A stretch of 64,000 bases of DNA, from contig NZ_CP151951.1 of assembly GCF_038592985.1 (NCBI RefSeq), forward strand, positions 3,587,001-3,651,000, given 5' to 3'. Every line of letters begins with the position of its first letter. Position 1 is the first letter of the stretch. This DNA is from Paenibacillus sp. FSL R10-2782 (GTDB lineage: Bacteria > Bacillota > Bacilli > Paenibacillales > Paenibacillaceae). A program made the translations under genes and the position numbers. This document shows positions 18,945 to 26,344 of the stretch, one piece after another. The notes below the pieces were generated by a model that had not been told where the DNA came from, did not search any database, and saw only the letters and a program-made list of their open reading frames with translations.

Positions 18945-19118
18945 AGTTCATTTGATCTTACGATCGCTGTTGCAATGGGATTTTTGAGATTAGGTAACAC
19001 ATTTAAAGGTCAAAATCCCATTAAGCATATTCTTTCGAAGCAGCTTTCCTTCGGAAAGCTTTCAGCCGAACGCTACCGCATCTCCAGATTCAAATGAATC
19101 GCTCCGCTACTGCCCGCC
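18945..19118 (-). repeat. Structured intergenic repeat, copy A (upstream of the rlmI-like gene)
   Basis: The 522-nt gap 18873-19394 holds no credible gene. Much of it is a sequence that recurs at 39535-39673 in the same orientation relative to the downstream gene. Shared blocks are CTGCCCGCC-side DNA (19060-19118), the AAAGGTCAAAATCC segment (19005-19018) and the block around CGATCGCTGTT (18961-18971). A stem pairs TGGGATTTTTGA (18976-18987) with TCAAAATCCCA (19010-19020), one base bulged. A second small hairpin, AGCTTTCC-TTC-GGAAAGCT, is at 19042-19060. Function unknown. Confidence 0.65.
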
Positions 19119-19176
19119 TTTATATCGAACTCACATTTTAAAGCTTGTGAAGTTCTATAAAAATTCTCGTTTACAT

Positions 19177-19209
19177 AAAAAACAGCACAGCCATGCTTGT
19201 CATGGCTGT
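19177..19209 (-). terminator. Minus-strand terminator upstream of the Na/Pi transporter gene
   Basis: A perfect 9-bp stem ACAGCCATG/CATGGCTGT (19187-19195 with 19201-19209) is followed on the minus strand by GCTGTTTTTTATG. It can only end minus-strand transcripts, yet the gene next to it (19395-20423) is on the plus strand. The nearest minus-strand gene upstream is the NUDIX gene ending at 20413. Confidence 0.75.
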
Positions 19210-19394
19210 CCTCATCAGATCATAGGCTGTTACATGAGCATTTTGCATAAATCCCAAGAGCGATTTTAAATCAGCAATATAGAGATCGAAATGGTTTAGT
19301 TCGTCTATATATTGTTTTTTCAAGCGTTGGGAATCGAATTATGCAAAAAGCTGACATAAGCGCAATTCAATTCATAACCTTAGAAGAGGGGTTC

Positions 19395-20423
19395 ATGGCC
19401 GTGTTAATTCATGTTATTTTGCCGCTGTGCGGTGGGCTGCTTATTTTCTTGGGCGGGATGAAACTGATGGAAGCGGCCCTCCGGCATTTGGCTGGCCCCT
19501 TCCTCACCCGCTGGCTTAACCGGGCCACCGTCTCCCCTTGGCGGGGCATGCTGTTCAGCTCAGGCATTACCGCCCTGTTGCAGAGCAGCACTGCTGTCAC
19601 GGTGCTGACCATCGGACTGGTCAACGCCGGGCTGTTGACCTACGGCCGCACGCTCGGTATTATCCTGGGCACCAATATTGGTACCTGCCTGACTACCGAG
19701 CTAATGGGTCTCCAGCTAGGCAAGCTGGCTGTTCCACTGCTCTGCGGCTCGCTGCTTTGCTGGAGCGTCGCTGTCTTGTGGGGCGAGGCTGTCTCCAGCC
19801 GCCAGTATGCGTCTGCCGGGCCACCATCCGGCTCCAATCAGCTTAGCCATCCGCAGGCTGTACAATATATCAGCCTCAGCTTTGCTGGATTTTCGCTGAT
19901 TCTTGCGGGTATTCGCGTGATGCAGACAGTCGGCCCCTGGATTGAGCAGGCCGGGCTGTTCCGCTGGTTTCTGGACCACGCTGCGGCCAACATGTGGTGG
20001 GCCTTCGCCGCCGGGGCCTGCCTGACCGCACTGGTTCACAGCAGCGCCGCCGTTATTGGCATGGCGATCAGCCTTGCGGCTGCGGGAGCTTTGCCAGCCG
20101 ATGTGGGTATCGCCATCGTCATTGGCTCCAACGTTGGCACCTGCGTGACGGCCCTGATTGCGGCTGTCGGCGGCAGCGTGTCCGGCAAATTTGTGGCCTG
20201 GTCCCACGTGCTGCTGAACGTAGGCGGGGCGTTGCTGTTTATGCCGCTGATCCCCGGGCTGGAAATGGCAGCCGCCTGGATATCCACCGAGCCTGGAGCC
20301 AAGGTCGCCCATGCTCAAACCCTGTTTAACGTGATCAGCTCTCTGCTTGTCTTGCCAGTCTGCTATTTACCTGTATGGACACGTTTGGAGAATCGCATGT
20401 CTCCCAACATCATCAAACGTTAA
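19395..20423 (+). CDS. Na/Pi cotransporter family protein (YqeW-like)
   Basis: 342 residues with eight or more hydrophobic helices and the two inverted SLC34-type repeats: QSSTAVTVLTIGL with NIGTCLTTE in the first, HSSAAVIGMAIS with GSNVGTCVTALI in the second. These QSS and GTC motifs form the sodium/phosphate site in the family. No PhoU-like tail is present, as in B. subtilis YqeW. ATG 19395 is preferred because AGAGGGG lies 5 nt upstream; the frame is open back to 19341. In B. subtilis yqeW follows mtaB on the same strand, while here it is inverted. The last 11 nt overlap the NUDIX gene tail to tail. Confidence 0.9.
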   Translation: MAVLIHVILPLCGGLLIFLGGMKLMEAALRHLAGPFLTRWLNRATVSPWRGMLFSSGITALLQSSTAVTVLTIGLVNAGLLTYGRTLGIILGTNIGTCLTTELMGLQLGKLAVPLLCGSLLCWSVAVLWGEAVSSRQYASAGPPSGSNQLSHPQAVQYISLSFAGFSLILAGIRVMQTVGPWIEQAGLFRWFLDHAAANMWWAFAAGACLTALVHSSAAVIGMAISLAAAGALPADVGIAIVIGSNVGTCVTALIAAVGGSVSGKFVAWSHVLLNVGGALLFMPLIPGLEMAAAWISTEPGAKVAHAQTLFNVISSLLVLPVCYLPVWTRLENRMSPNIIKR

Positions 20424-20847
20424 TTCCCAGCATGGACAGCGCCTTGCTCAAAATGACATCATTGTTGTCATATCCGCCTTGGCGCTGGAGAAGCCATGCT
20501 TCCTCAGGCGTATGCCATGCAACACCTTTAATTTCTTCAATCTGTGCCTGTAAATCCCCATCCAGTGCCTCTACGAGATAATAATGGACTTCCTTGTCCA
20601 CTTCCCCGAATTCAGCATGCTGATACGTATAAGCAATCATATCCACATGCTGGATAATCCGTCCGTTCAGCCCAGTTTCCTCACGAATTTCACGTAAAGC
20701 CGTCTGTTCGATCGTTTCTCCTGGCTCCATCTTGCCTTTAGCCAAAGAGACCTTGCCGTATCGGTCGGTAATCAGTTGAATTTCAAGCTTCTCCCCTTGG
20801 TTGCGGTACACAACACCGCCTGCGGAAATTTCCTTTTTTGCTGCCAT
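20413..20847 (-). CDS. NUDIX hydrolase
   Basis: 144 residues with a complete Nudix box, GKMEPGETIEQTALREIREE (G-x5-E-x7-REUXEE), which binds the metal and the pyrophosphate of a nucleoside diphosphate-X substrate. Length fits a single-domain enzyme. The N-terminal KKEISAGGVVYRNQGEKLEI is typical of diadenosine tetraphosphate or mRNA-cap type Nudix proteins, but the substrate cannot be assigned. It follows mtaB by 103 nt. Its stop codon lies inside the 3' end of the opposing Na/Pi gene and no terminator is seen at its end, so its transcript may continue antisense to that gene. Confidence 0.92.
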   Translation of the reverse strand: MAAKKEISAGGVVYRNQGEKLEIQLITDRYGKVSLAKGKMEPGETIEQTALREIREETGLNGRIIQHVDMIAYTYQHAEFGEVDKEVHYYLVEALDGDLQAQIEEIKGVAWHTPEEAWLLQRQGGYDNNDVILSKALSMLGINV

Positions 20848-20870
20848 CCTGTATTCCCCTTTCCTTGCGC

Positions 20871-20914
20871 AACAAGGATTCCGTCCTCCCTGTAAGGAAG
20901 GCGAAATCCTTGTT
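20871..20914 (-). other. Hairpin between mtaB and the NUDIX gene
   Basis: A perfect 10-bp inverted repeat (AACAAGGATT at 20871-20880, complement at 20905-20914) encloses a purine/pyrimidine-biased loop that can pair further. No T-run follows on either strand, so it is not a standard terminator. It could be an RNA processing or stability element in an mtaB-NUDIX transcript. Confidence 0.5.
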
Positions 20915-20950
20915 TGCCATCTCTAATGCCTGTTCAGGCTTTTTATGCTC

Positions 20951-22294
20951 TTAGAGAGCTGTTTGCAGCCCATTTTCCAGTACACGGACCAATTGGCCTT
21001 CGCTTTCATGAACGCCCGCCTTCGTCAGCTTCACGCGGCACACCTTGCCAACCAGATCCTCAGTACCTTCAAACACCAATTGAATGTAGTTGTCACTGTA
21101 ACCGTGAAGCATGCCGCTATCTTCGGTCCCTTTCGGCGAAACTTCCGGAATGACCTCCAGCACCTGACCGACAAACTTCTCTGCATAAGCCAACTGCATT
21201 TGCTCTGACAGTTTAATCAGCTCATGCACACGTGCATTTTTCACGTCCTCGTCCACCTGATCCTCCATACGCGCCGCAGGCGTACCGCTGCGCTTGGAAT
21301 AAGGGAACACATGCATTTCCGAGAAGCCAATTTTTTTCATCAACTCATAGCCGTTGCGGAACATTTCGTCCGTTTCCCCAGGAAAGCCAACAATAACGTC
21401 TGTCGTAATCGCCACATCCGGCATCGCCTTGCGAATCATAAGCATTTTATTGTAGAACTCTTCTGTTGTGTATTTACGGCGCATCCGTTTCAGCACGGTG
21501 TCATCTCCCGCCTGAAGCGGAATGTGAAAATGACGCACCAGCTTATTGGAACGATTCAGCACATCAAGCATTTTTTCATCAATCTGGCTGGCTTCAATGG
21601 AACTGATACGGATACGCTCCAGCCCTTCCACCTTCTCCAGATCCCACAGCAGATCGGACAGATCATAATTGTCCATGTCGTCACCATAACCACCTGTATG
21701 AATGCCTGTGAGCACAATTTCTTTATAACCCGCATGCACCAATTGACGCGCCTGAGCCATAATGCTCGCAGCATCGCGGCTGCGGGACAAACCACGCGAC
21801 CACGGAATGATGCAGAAGGTGCAAAAGTTGTTGCAGCCATCCTGAATTTTCAAAAACGCACGTGTGTGGTTAGCAAAATCAGGCACATCCATTTCCTCGA
21901 ACACACGCGTTTTCATAATATTGCGCACAGCATTCACTGGTTGACGCGACTCTTGGATCTCCTGAACAAACGGAATAATTTTGTCCCGGTCCTGTGTACC
22001 AATCACGAGATCGACACCGGGAATATCCATAATTTCGGCAGGAGAAGTCTGAGCGTAACAGCCCGTCACTGCCACAATAGCATCTGGGTTCCGACGAATC
22101 GCACGGCGAATGATCTGACGACTCTTTTTATCGCCGGTATTCGTAACGGTGCACGTATTAATAAGGTAGACGTCAGCTGTCTGCTCATCAAAATCTACCT
22201 GCTCATAGCCTTCATTTTTGAACAGCTGCCAAATCGCTTCTGTATCATAAAAGTTTACCTTACAACCCAATGTGTAAAATGCCACTGACGGCAT
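20951..22294 (-). CDS. mtaB: tRNA t6A37 methylthiotransferase
   Basis: 447 residues, a radical-SAM enzyme that converts t6A37 to ms2t6A37 in ANN-decoding tRNAs. The N-terminal UPF0004 domain carries conserved cysteines (LGCKVNFYDTE; NTCTVTNTGDKKSRQ). The radical-SAM cluster motif is CNNFCTFC and a C-terminal TRAM domain follows. Start ATG 22294 follows GGGAGGGG and lies 1 nt after the rsmE stop, so the two are translationally coupled. The frame is open 24 codons upstream within rsmE, but that part does not resemble the family. The order prmA, rsmE, mtaB is the usual Bacilli arrangement, apart from the M50 gene. Confidence 0.96.
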   Translation of the reverse strand: MPSVAFYTLGCKVNFYDTEAIWQLFKNEGYEQVDFDEQTADVYLINTCTVTNTGDKKSRQIIRRAIRRNPDAIVAVTGCYAQTSPAEIMDIPGVDLVIGTQDRDKIIPFVQEIQESRQPVNAVRNIMKTRVFEEMDVPDFANHTRAFLKIQDGCNNFCTFCIIPWSRGLSRSRDAASIMAQARQLVHAGYKEIVLTGIHTGGYGDDMDNYDLSDLLWDLEKVEGLERIRISSIEASQIDEKMLDVLNRSNKLVRHFHIPLQAGDDTVLKRMRRKYTTEEFYNKMLMIRKAMPDVAITTDVIVGFPGETDEMFRNGYELMKKIGFSEMHVFPYSKRSGTPAARMEDQVDEDVKNARVHELIKLSEQMQLAYAEKFVGQVLEVIPEVSPKGTEDSGMLHGYSDNYIQLVFEGTEDLVGKVCRVKLTKAGVHESEGQLVRVLENGLQTAL

Positions 22295-22295
22295 A

Positions 22296-23060
22296 TTAAA
22301 CCCCTCCCATTTCTCCTGACTCATATAAAATGCAAGCCAATGCAGCCATACCTGCGGTTTCCGCACGCAAAATGCGTCTTCCCAGCCCCGTAGACTGCGC
22401 CCCGGCCTGCTCGGCCTCCAGGCTCTCCGCTTCGCTGAAGCCGCCTTCCGGACCCACTACCAGCAAAACACATGGCTTGTCCATCGACGTCCATTGTCCT
22501 GCCAAAGGCTGAATCACATCCCGTAGCTGCCGTCCCTGCTCTTTTTCATAACAATAGCATACCAAATCATACTGCGAAAAAGAAGCCAGCAGCTCTTTCC
22601 ACGTCATCGGCGCACTTATTTCTGGAATCCGGTTACGGTGGCTTTGCTCAGCCGCTTCCTTTACAATCTTGCGCCAGCGCTCCAGCCGCTTGCCTTCCTT
22701 TTTCGCATCATACTGCACGACCGTACGCTCGGACAAAAACGGGACAAACCCCGCTGCCCCGATTTCTGTACATTTTTGCATAACGGTCTCCATCTTGTCT
22801 CCCTTGGGAAGACTTTGGGCAATGGTGACCTGCACATGCGGTTCGGAGGTCATCTCCAGCGGCTCGACGATCGTCGCCGTCACTCGATCCTGTTCTATCG
22901 TATCCAACGCAGCCAGCGCTTCCCTGGATACCCCGTCACTGACTATAATTTTGTCACCACTACGACCGCGCATGACCTTGGCTATATGTCGCGCATCCTC
23001 ACCCGTCACGATCACATGGTCTTCCAGAAACTGCTCTGCCGGAATAAAATAACGCTGCAT
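22296..23060 (-). CDS. rsmE: 16S rRNA (uracil1498-N3)-methyltransferase
   Basis: 254 residues of the SPOUT class, methylating U1498 of 16S rRNA. An N-terminal PUA-like domain (MQRYFIPAEQFLEDHVIVTG) is followed by the knotted methyltransferase domain, whose SAM-binding motif is VVGPEGGFSEAE. The C-terminal LGRRILRAETAGMAAL is also diagnostic. Length is normal. The ATG follows GTGTGAGAGAC, a weak ribosome binding site. The leader contains a 30-nt block also found upstream of dnaJ. The terminator after the M50 gene implies that rsmE-mtaB has its own promoter. Confidence 0.96.
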   Translation of the reverse strand: MQRYFIPAEQFLEDHVIVTGEDARHIAKVMRGRSGDKIIVSDGVSREALAALDTIEQDRVTATIVEPLEMTSEPHVQVTIAQSLPKGDKMETVMQKCTEIGAAGFVPFLSERTVVQYDAKKEGKRLERWRKIVKEAAEQSHRNRIPEISAPMTWKELLASFSQYDLVCYCYEKEQGRQLRDVIQPLAGQWTSMDKPCVLLVVGPEGGFSEAESLEAEQAGAQSTGLGRRILRAETAGMAALACILYESGEMGGV

Positions 23061-23073
23061 TGTCTCTCACACC

Positions 23074-23103
23074 TATTCTGAAAATAACTGTTATCCATTG
23101 GCT
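23074..23103 (-). repeat. 30-nt leader block shared with the dnaJ leader (rsmE copy)
   Basis: The 20-mer TATTCTGAAAATAACTGTTA (plus-strand reading) at 23074-23093 recurs exactly at 32906-32925, and 7 of the next 10 bases also match. Both copies lie in the 5' region of minus-strand genes, here only about 14 nt upstream of the rsmE start. Confidence 0.7.
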
Positions 23104-23208
23104 TTCTGTACAATATCCGAATAAATCACCAAGCACCATCATATCATCTTTTGCGCCCGCATGACCAGTGTGTTGCTGCTTCAATTGTTATACTACCGTC
23201 CATACCCA

Positions 23209-23231
23209 CAAAAAAGGAGCCGTTAGGCTCC
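23209..23231 (-). terminator. Terminator with the M50 gene stop codon in its loop
   Basis: The stem GGAGCC/GGCTCC (23231-23226 with 23221-23216) has a 4-nt loop that contains the TAA stop of the M50 protease gene, and TTTTTT follows on the minus strand. It ends the prmA-M50 unit before rsmE. Confidence 0.85.
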
Positions 23232-23915
23232 AAATAATCCGATGATGTAAAAAGCGAACTGCAAAAACTGCACATAAATCGTCTGGGATAGCACATACAG
23301 CGGCTCAATCGTCACCGCCCGCACCTGCGGGATAACAAGGATCAACAGAAAAATAAAGATGGACCATTGCTCAAAATGCTGAAGTTTGCGGCGCAACGGT
23401 GTAGGGGCCACATCCTCCACAATCCGGTAGCCATCCAGCGGTGGCAGCGGAATTAAATTAAAAATAAATAAAAACAGATTCAAACTAATCAATGAATTGA
23501 TAAACAAGTTGATAGCCTGAGCCACCCGCTGATTCTCGATATTCGGCAGCACCTGAAAATGAAGCAGCACCGCATAAATCAAGGTAGCCACAAAGGCAAG
23601 CAGCAAATTGCTCAGTGGTCCAGCAGCAGACACGACAATCCCCATAGAACGTGGACGACTGAAATTGTCACGGTTGACTGGAACCGGTTTGGCCCAGCCG
23701 AAGCCCCCGATCAGCAGCAGCAGCGTACCCATCAGATCAATATGCACTGCCGGATTTAAAGTCACGCGTCCCAGCAGCTTGGCTGTAGGGTCACCGAATT
23801 TATTGGCATAATACGCATGCGCAAATTCATGCACCGTAAAAGATATGATCAGAGCCAGCAAGTAAAACGGAAGAACCTCTAACTTCACACGAAAAATATT
23901 TTGTAAAAAATCCAT
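23223..23915 (-). CDS. Site-2 protease family (M50) membrane metalloprotease, YwhC-like
   Basis: 230 residues with about five to six transmembrane segments and the intramembrane zinc motif HEFAH near residues 29-33. The second metal-ligand region has [12 protein letters not shown] (an NxxPxPxLDG-type motif). The absence of PDZ or other domains places it with the short YwhC/Rip-like group. Such enzymes cleave membrane-bound regulators, and the target here is unknown. It starts 2 nt after the prmA stop (AGAGGTAACCATG), so it is coupled to prmA, and its stop lies inside a terminator loop. It interrupts the usual prmA-rsmE adjacency. Confidence 0.93.
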   Translation of the reverse strand: MDFLQNIFRVKLEVLPFYLLALIISFTVHEFAHAYYANKFGDPTAKLLGRVTLNPAVHIDLMGTLLLLIGGFGWAKPVPVNRDNFSRPRSMGIVVSAAGPLSNLLLAFVATLIYAVLLHFQVLPNIENQRVAQAINLFINSLISLNLFLFIFNLIPLPPLDGYRIVEDVAPTPLRRKLQHFEQWSIFIFLLILVIPQVRAVTIEPLYVLSQTIYVQFLQFAFYIIGLFGA

Positions 23916-23917
23916 GG

Positions 23918-24883
23918 TTACCTCTTTCTCGCCACAAACGCCAGCCAGTCCTCATCCCGGCACGTTTCGGCAATGTCGAAGCCCGCCGCCTTCAATGCGT
24001 TTTCGACAACCTCTTCTTTGTTCTTCCAAATTCCTGAAGCGATATAAATACCACCTGGCTCCAGAGCCTTGTACACATCATCAATAAACAGCAAAATAAT
24101 TTCGGCCAAAATATTAGCGACCACCAGCTTGACTGGCAGTTGGATACCCAGCGTCGGATCGCTCGCATTCAGCACGGACAGCAGATCGCTCTCTTTAATG
24201 GTAATGCGATCCTCCAACCCATTCAGATGGGTATTTTCCCGCGCACTGGATACCGCTACGGGATCAAGGTCCAGAGCCAGTACATGCTTCGCTCCCAGTT
24301 GCACGGCTCCGATCGCCAAAATGCCGGAGCCTGTGCCCACATCAATGACTTCTTCTCCACCCTTGATCACAGATTCCAACGCTCTCAGACAAAGTGATGT
24401 TGTGGGATGCGTTCCAGTGCCAAAGGCCATGCCGGGGTCCAGCTCAATGATTTTTTCATCTTCACTGGCAGGATCATAGGCTTCCCAAGTCGGTTTGATC
24501 GTTAGACGATCCGACACACGCAATGGCTTGAAATATTGCTTCCAGGCATTCGCCCAGTCATCCTCATTGACCGTTTTCAGCTCATACCGAACCTCGCCAG
24601 GGTCAATATCGAATGTTCTCAATTCTTCGACGCGTGGCTCAATTTGCGAACGGATCACGTCCATCTCAATTTCTTCGGCAAAATACCCCTTGATGGTCGC
24701 TTGTCCTTCAGGAATGTCATTCAAGGGCCGATCATACCACTGTCCGTAGGACGTATCGCGTGGTTTGTTCAACGAACCGGATTCTTCAATGGAAACCCCT
24801 CCCGCACCTGCTTCGTGCAGAAAATTCGAAATCATTTCGACGGCTTCTTCGGTTGTATGTATTGTAATTTCATGCCACAACAT
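23918..24883 (-). CDS. prmA: Ribosomal protein L11 methyltransferase
   Basis: 321 residues. PrmA trimethylates ribosomal protein L11 on Lys and N-terminal amino groups. The N-terminal substrate-recognition domain starts MLWHEITIHTTEEAVEMISN, close to B. subtilis PrmA. The methyltransferase domain has motif I DVGTGSGILAIGA and post-I ALDLDPVAV, then VVANILAEI. Start ATG 24883 is chosen because GGAGG lies 10 nt upstream and it aligns with the family. The ATG 9 nt earlier sits too close to the ribosome binding site. It is the first gene of prmA-M50 and is separated from dnaJ by an accessory block. Confidence 0.95.
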   Translation of the reverse strand: MLWHEITIHTTEEAVEMISNFLHEAGAGGVSIEESGSLNKPRDTSYGQWYDRPLNDIPEGQATIKGYFAEEIEMDVIRSQIEPRVEELRTFDIDPGEVRYELKTVNEDDWANAWKQYFKPLRVSDRLTIKPTWEAYDPASEDEKIIELDPGMAFGTGTHPTTSLCLRALESVIKGGEEVIDVGTGSGILAIGAVQLGAKHVLALDLDPVAVSSARENTHLNGLEDRITIKESDLLSVLNASDPTLGIQLPVKLVVANILAEIILLFIDDVYKALEPGGIYIASGIWKNKEEVVENALKAAGFDIAETCRDEDWLAFVARKR

Positions 24884-25040
24884 GGTTTTCATTTCCTCCT
24901 CATTTCACATGCATACTCTATATTGTACTATATACATGCATAGGAGTTCAAAAAGGCTAGTATCATCGAAGTGCAAAATGTTTTTGTGGAACTTGTGCAT
25001 GTTGCCGGCTCATTTAGTCCAAGCCTCCTTAACTCTAGTA

Positions 25041-25049
25041 CATACAATA
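25041..25049 (+). promoter_or_regulatory. Possible sporulation-type -10 element
   Basis: CATACAATA resembles the sigma-E/sigma-K -10 consensus (CATACANTA) and lies about 30 nt before a gene encoding a likely spore-surface protein. No convincing -35 element is visible, so this is only suggestive. Confidence 0.3.
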
Positions 25050-25078
25050 TAGTATATTCAAAGAAGGAGTGAATTATA

Positions 25079-25498
25079 ATGGCCAAAACCGTTTTGGATT
25101 ATAATGCTACTGTCATCACACCTATTACCAATGGGATTAGTCTTCCGGTTCCTATTTCTCCAGCCGGACTAGGGATTGCTACTGCTTCCGTGTTTATTGA
25201 TCCTACTATTCCTGGAGCCGCTAACAATCGGGTAGAGTTAAAGGCATCCATTGGCTTGCATTTTGTTGGTGCGGGCAATATTCGATCGCTTGTCCGCATA
25301 TGGAGAGCCGGCAAAGAAATCTATTACGGACTGCAGACTAATCTGTTTGACGACAACATTATCATTAATGTCGAAACGGTAGATGTTGCTCCTCTGGGCG
25401 TGCAAAACTATCAACTGATTATTGAAAATCAAACGCCTGCGACTACTGCTTTCGTCTCTGGTCCCCTTGTTTTTAGCGCAACAGCCTATAGCGGATAA
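25079..25498 (+). CDS. Putative exosporium/spore-surface protein (ExsC-like)
   Basis: 139 residues, no signal peptide or membrane segment. It begins MAKTVLDYNATVITPITNG and has a beta-rich core, NNRVELKASIGLHFVGAG, then RIWRAGKEIYYG and later QNYQLIIENQTP. This pattern (DYxAT start, NNRVELKA core, R-x-GKEI strand) resembles from memory small exosporium proteins of Bacillus annotated as exosporium protein C. AAGGAGTGA gives a good ribosome binding site. It stands alone between divergent prmA and a convergent small gene, with its own terminator. The family call is moderate; the spore location is inferred. Confidence 0.6.
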   Translation: MAKTVLDYNATVITPITNGISLPVPISPAGLGIATASVFIDPTIPGAANNRVELKASIGLHFVGAGNIRSLVRIWRAGKEIYYGLQTNLFDDNIIINVETVDVAPLGVQNYQLIIENQTPATTAFVSGPLVFSATAYSG

Positions 25499-25528
25499 TT
25501 AAATAGACAAGAGGATGAAATACAAATT

Positions 25529-25578
25529 AAGACGGGCAATCCCGCAAATCATATTTAATGATAGGGATGACCCGTCTT
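25529..25578. terminator. Bidirectional terminator between convergent small genes
   Basis: The stem AAGACGGG/CCCGTCTT (25529-25536 with 25571-25578) is extended inside by five more pairs after a 2-nt mismatch. Moderate T-rich stretches follow on both strands. It lies between the exosporium-like gene (plus) and the small gene ending at 25587 (minus). Confidence 0.65.
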
Positions 25579-25586
25579 ATTGAATT

Positions 25587-25772
25587 CTACTCGCTGTCGT
25601 TTATGATGCGCTCCTGACGACGATCAGCTACTTCACCGCGTCGGATCGCTTCCAAATCCTGAGCATCTGCCTGCTCTGCCGAGAACTCAACATCCTCATT
25701 TTTAGCAGATTGTGCACGCTTGATTTTCTCGGTTTTGGTCAGCACTTTATCGAACCGTTTGTTTGTGGGCAT
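25587..25772 (-). CDS. Small hydrophilic protein, YfhD-like
   Basis: 61 residues, highly charged, no hydrophobic segment. The C-terminal half, DVEFSAEQADAQDLEAIRRG followed by EVADRRQE, resembles the pattern of the short YfhD family of Bacilli (EFS-x-E-x-AD-x2-DLEA-x-RA), while the N-terminus (MPTNKRFDKVLTKTEK) is Lys-rich. The function of that family is unknown. It lies 26 nt downstream of another small hypothetical gene in the same direction. I recognise no catalytic residues. Confidence 0.6.
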   Translation of the reverse strand: MPTNKRFDKVLTKTEKIKRAQSAKNEDVEFSAEQADAQDLEAIRRGEVADRRQERIINDSE

Positions 25773-25798
25773 CTGTCACAACTCCTTCCAACGTTTTT

Positions 25799-26173
25799 TC
25801 ACAGCATACCACCTGCTTGTTCCACAATAGACATCGCCTGATGATGAATGGATTCATCCACCACAGCGGTTAGCAATATATCACGGCCTGTCGGCCCACC
25901 TTGCCCGCCGTCACTCATTCCGCTGGCAGATGGATCAGCCGCAGCCAGTATCGCTGGAGTTGCATCCGTAAACTCCACTCCCTGCGTCAGTGAGGACAAG
26001 CTGCTAATTTGTCCCGCAAATACAGGTAATCCAGCATTGCCTGTAGACTGTCGGGGATAGCGGCTAAATCGGTCTATAGATACATCTGCTGCCCGGAGAG
26101 CTTCCAGCTTTCTAGCTGCTCCTTGTGCTTCCTCGGGGCTTTTGAAATACGCCAAAATATTTTTTTCACTCAT
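25799..26173 (-). CDS. Hypothetical protein
   Basis: 124 residues from ATG 26173, which follows GGGAG at 8 nt; a TTG two codons earlier is the alternative start. The N-terminal MSEKNILAYFKSPEEAQGAA followed by KLEALRAADVSIDRFS suggests a small alpha/beta fold like the ferredoxin-type domain of some stress proteins. The C-terminus ILLTAVVDESIHHQAMSIVE repeats a similar beta-alpha pattern. The middle is Ser/Gly/Ala-rich. There is no signal peptide. I do not recognise the family. It lies in a small-gene block with 25587-25772, downstream of malic enzyme. Confidence 0.65.
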   Translation of the reverse strand: MSEKNILAYFKSPEEAQGAARKLEALRAADVSIDRFSRYPRQSTGNAGLPVFAGQISSLSSLTQGVEFTDATPAILAAADPSASGMSDGGQGGPTGRDILLTAVVDESIHHQAMSIVEQAGGML

Positions 26174-26198
26174 CCCCAAAACTCCCTGTGTGGTATTG

Positions 26199-26235
26199 AG
26201 CGCAACTCCTGTTCAAGAACACAGACAGTTGCGCT
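26199..26235. other. Inverted repeat downstream of malic enzyme
   Basis: A 9-bp perfect stem (AGCGCAACT at 26199-26207, complement at 26227-26235) has a 19-nt loop. T-rich DNA follows only on the plus strand and weakly, so its role as terminator for the minus-strand malic enzyme transcript is uncertain. Confidence 0.45.
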
Positions 26236-26344
26236 TTGCTATATCCTGCTCATTGGCACGGATTTATATTCCCCACGAAGGCTAAACGGAACAAACAACA
26301 CCGAGTTTAGTATGCTGAAACGGTTGAAAAGTAGTTTGTGAAGA

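Noticed and set aside
20930..20947. GCCTG-TT-CAGGC followed by TTTTT as a plus-strand terminator
   Set aside because: The loop would be only 2 nt and the stem 5 bp, and no plus-strand gene ends there.
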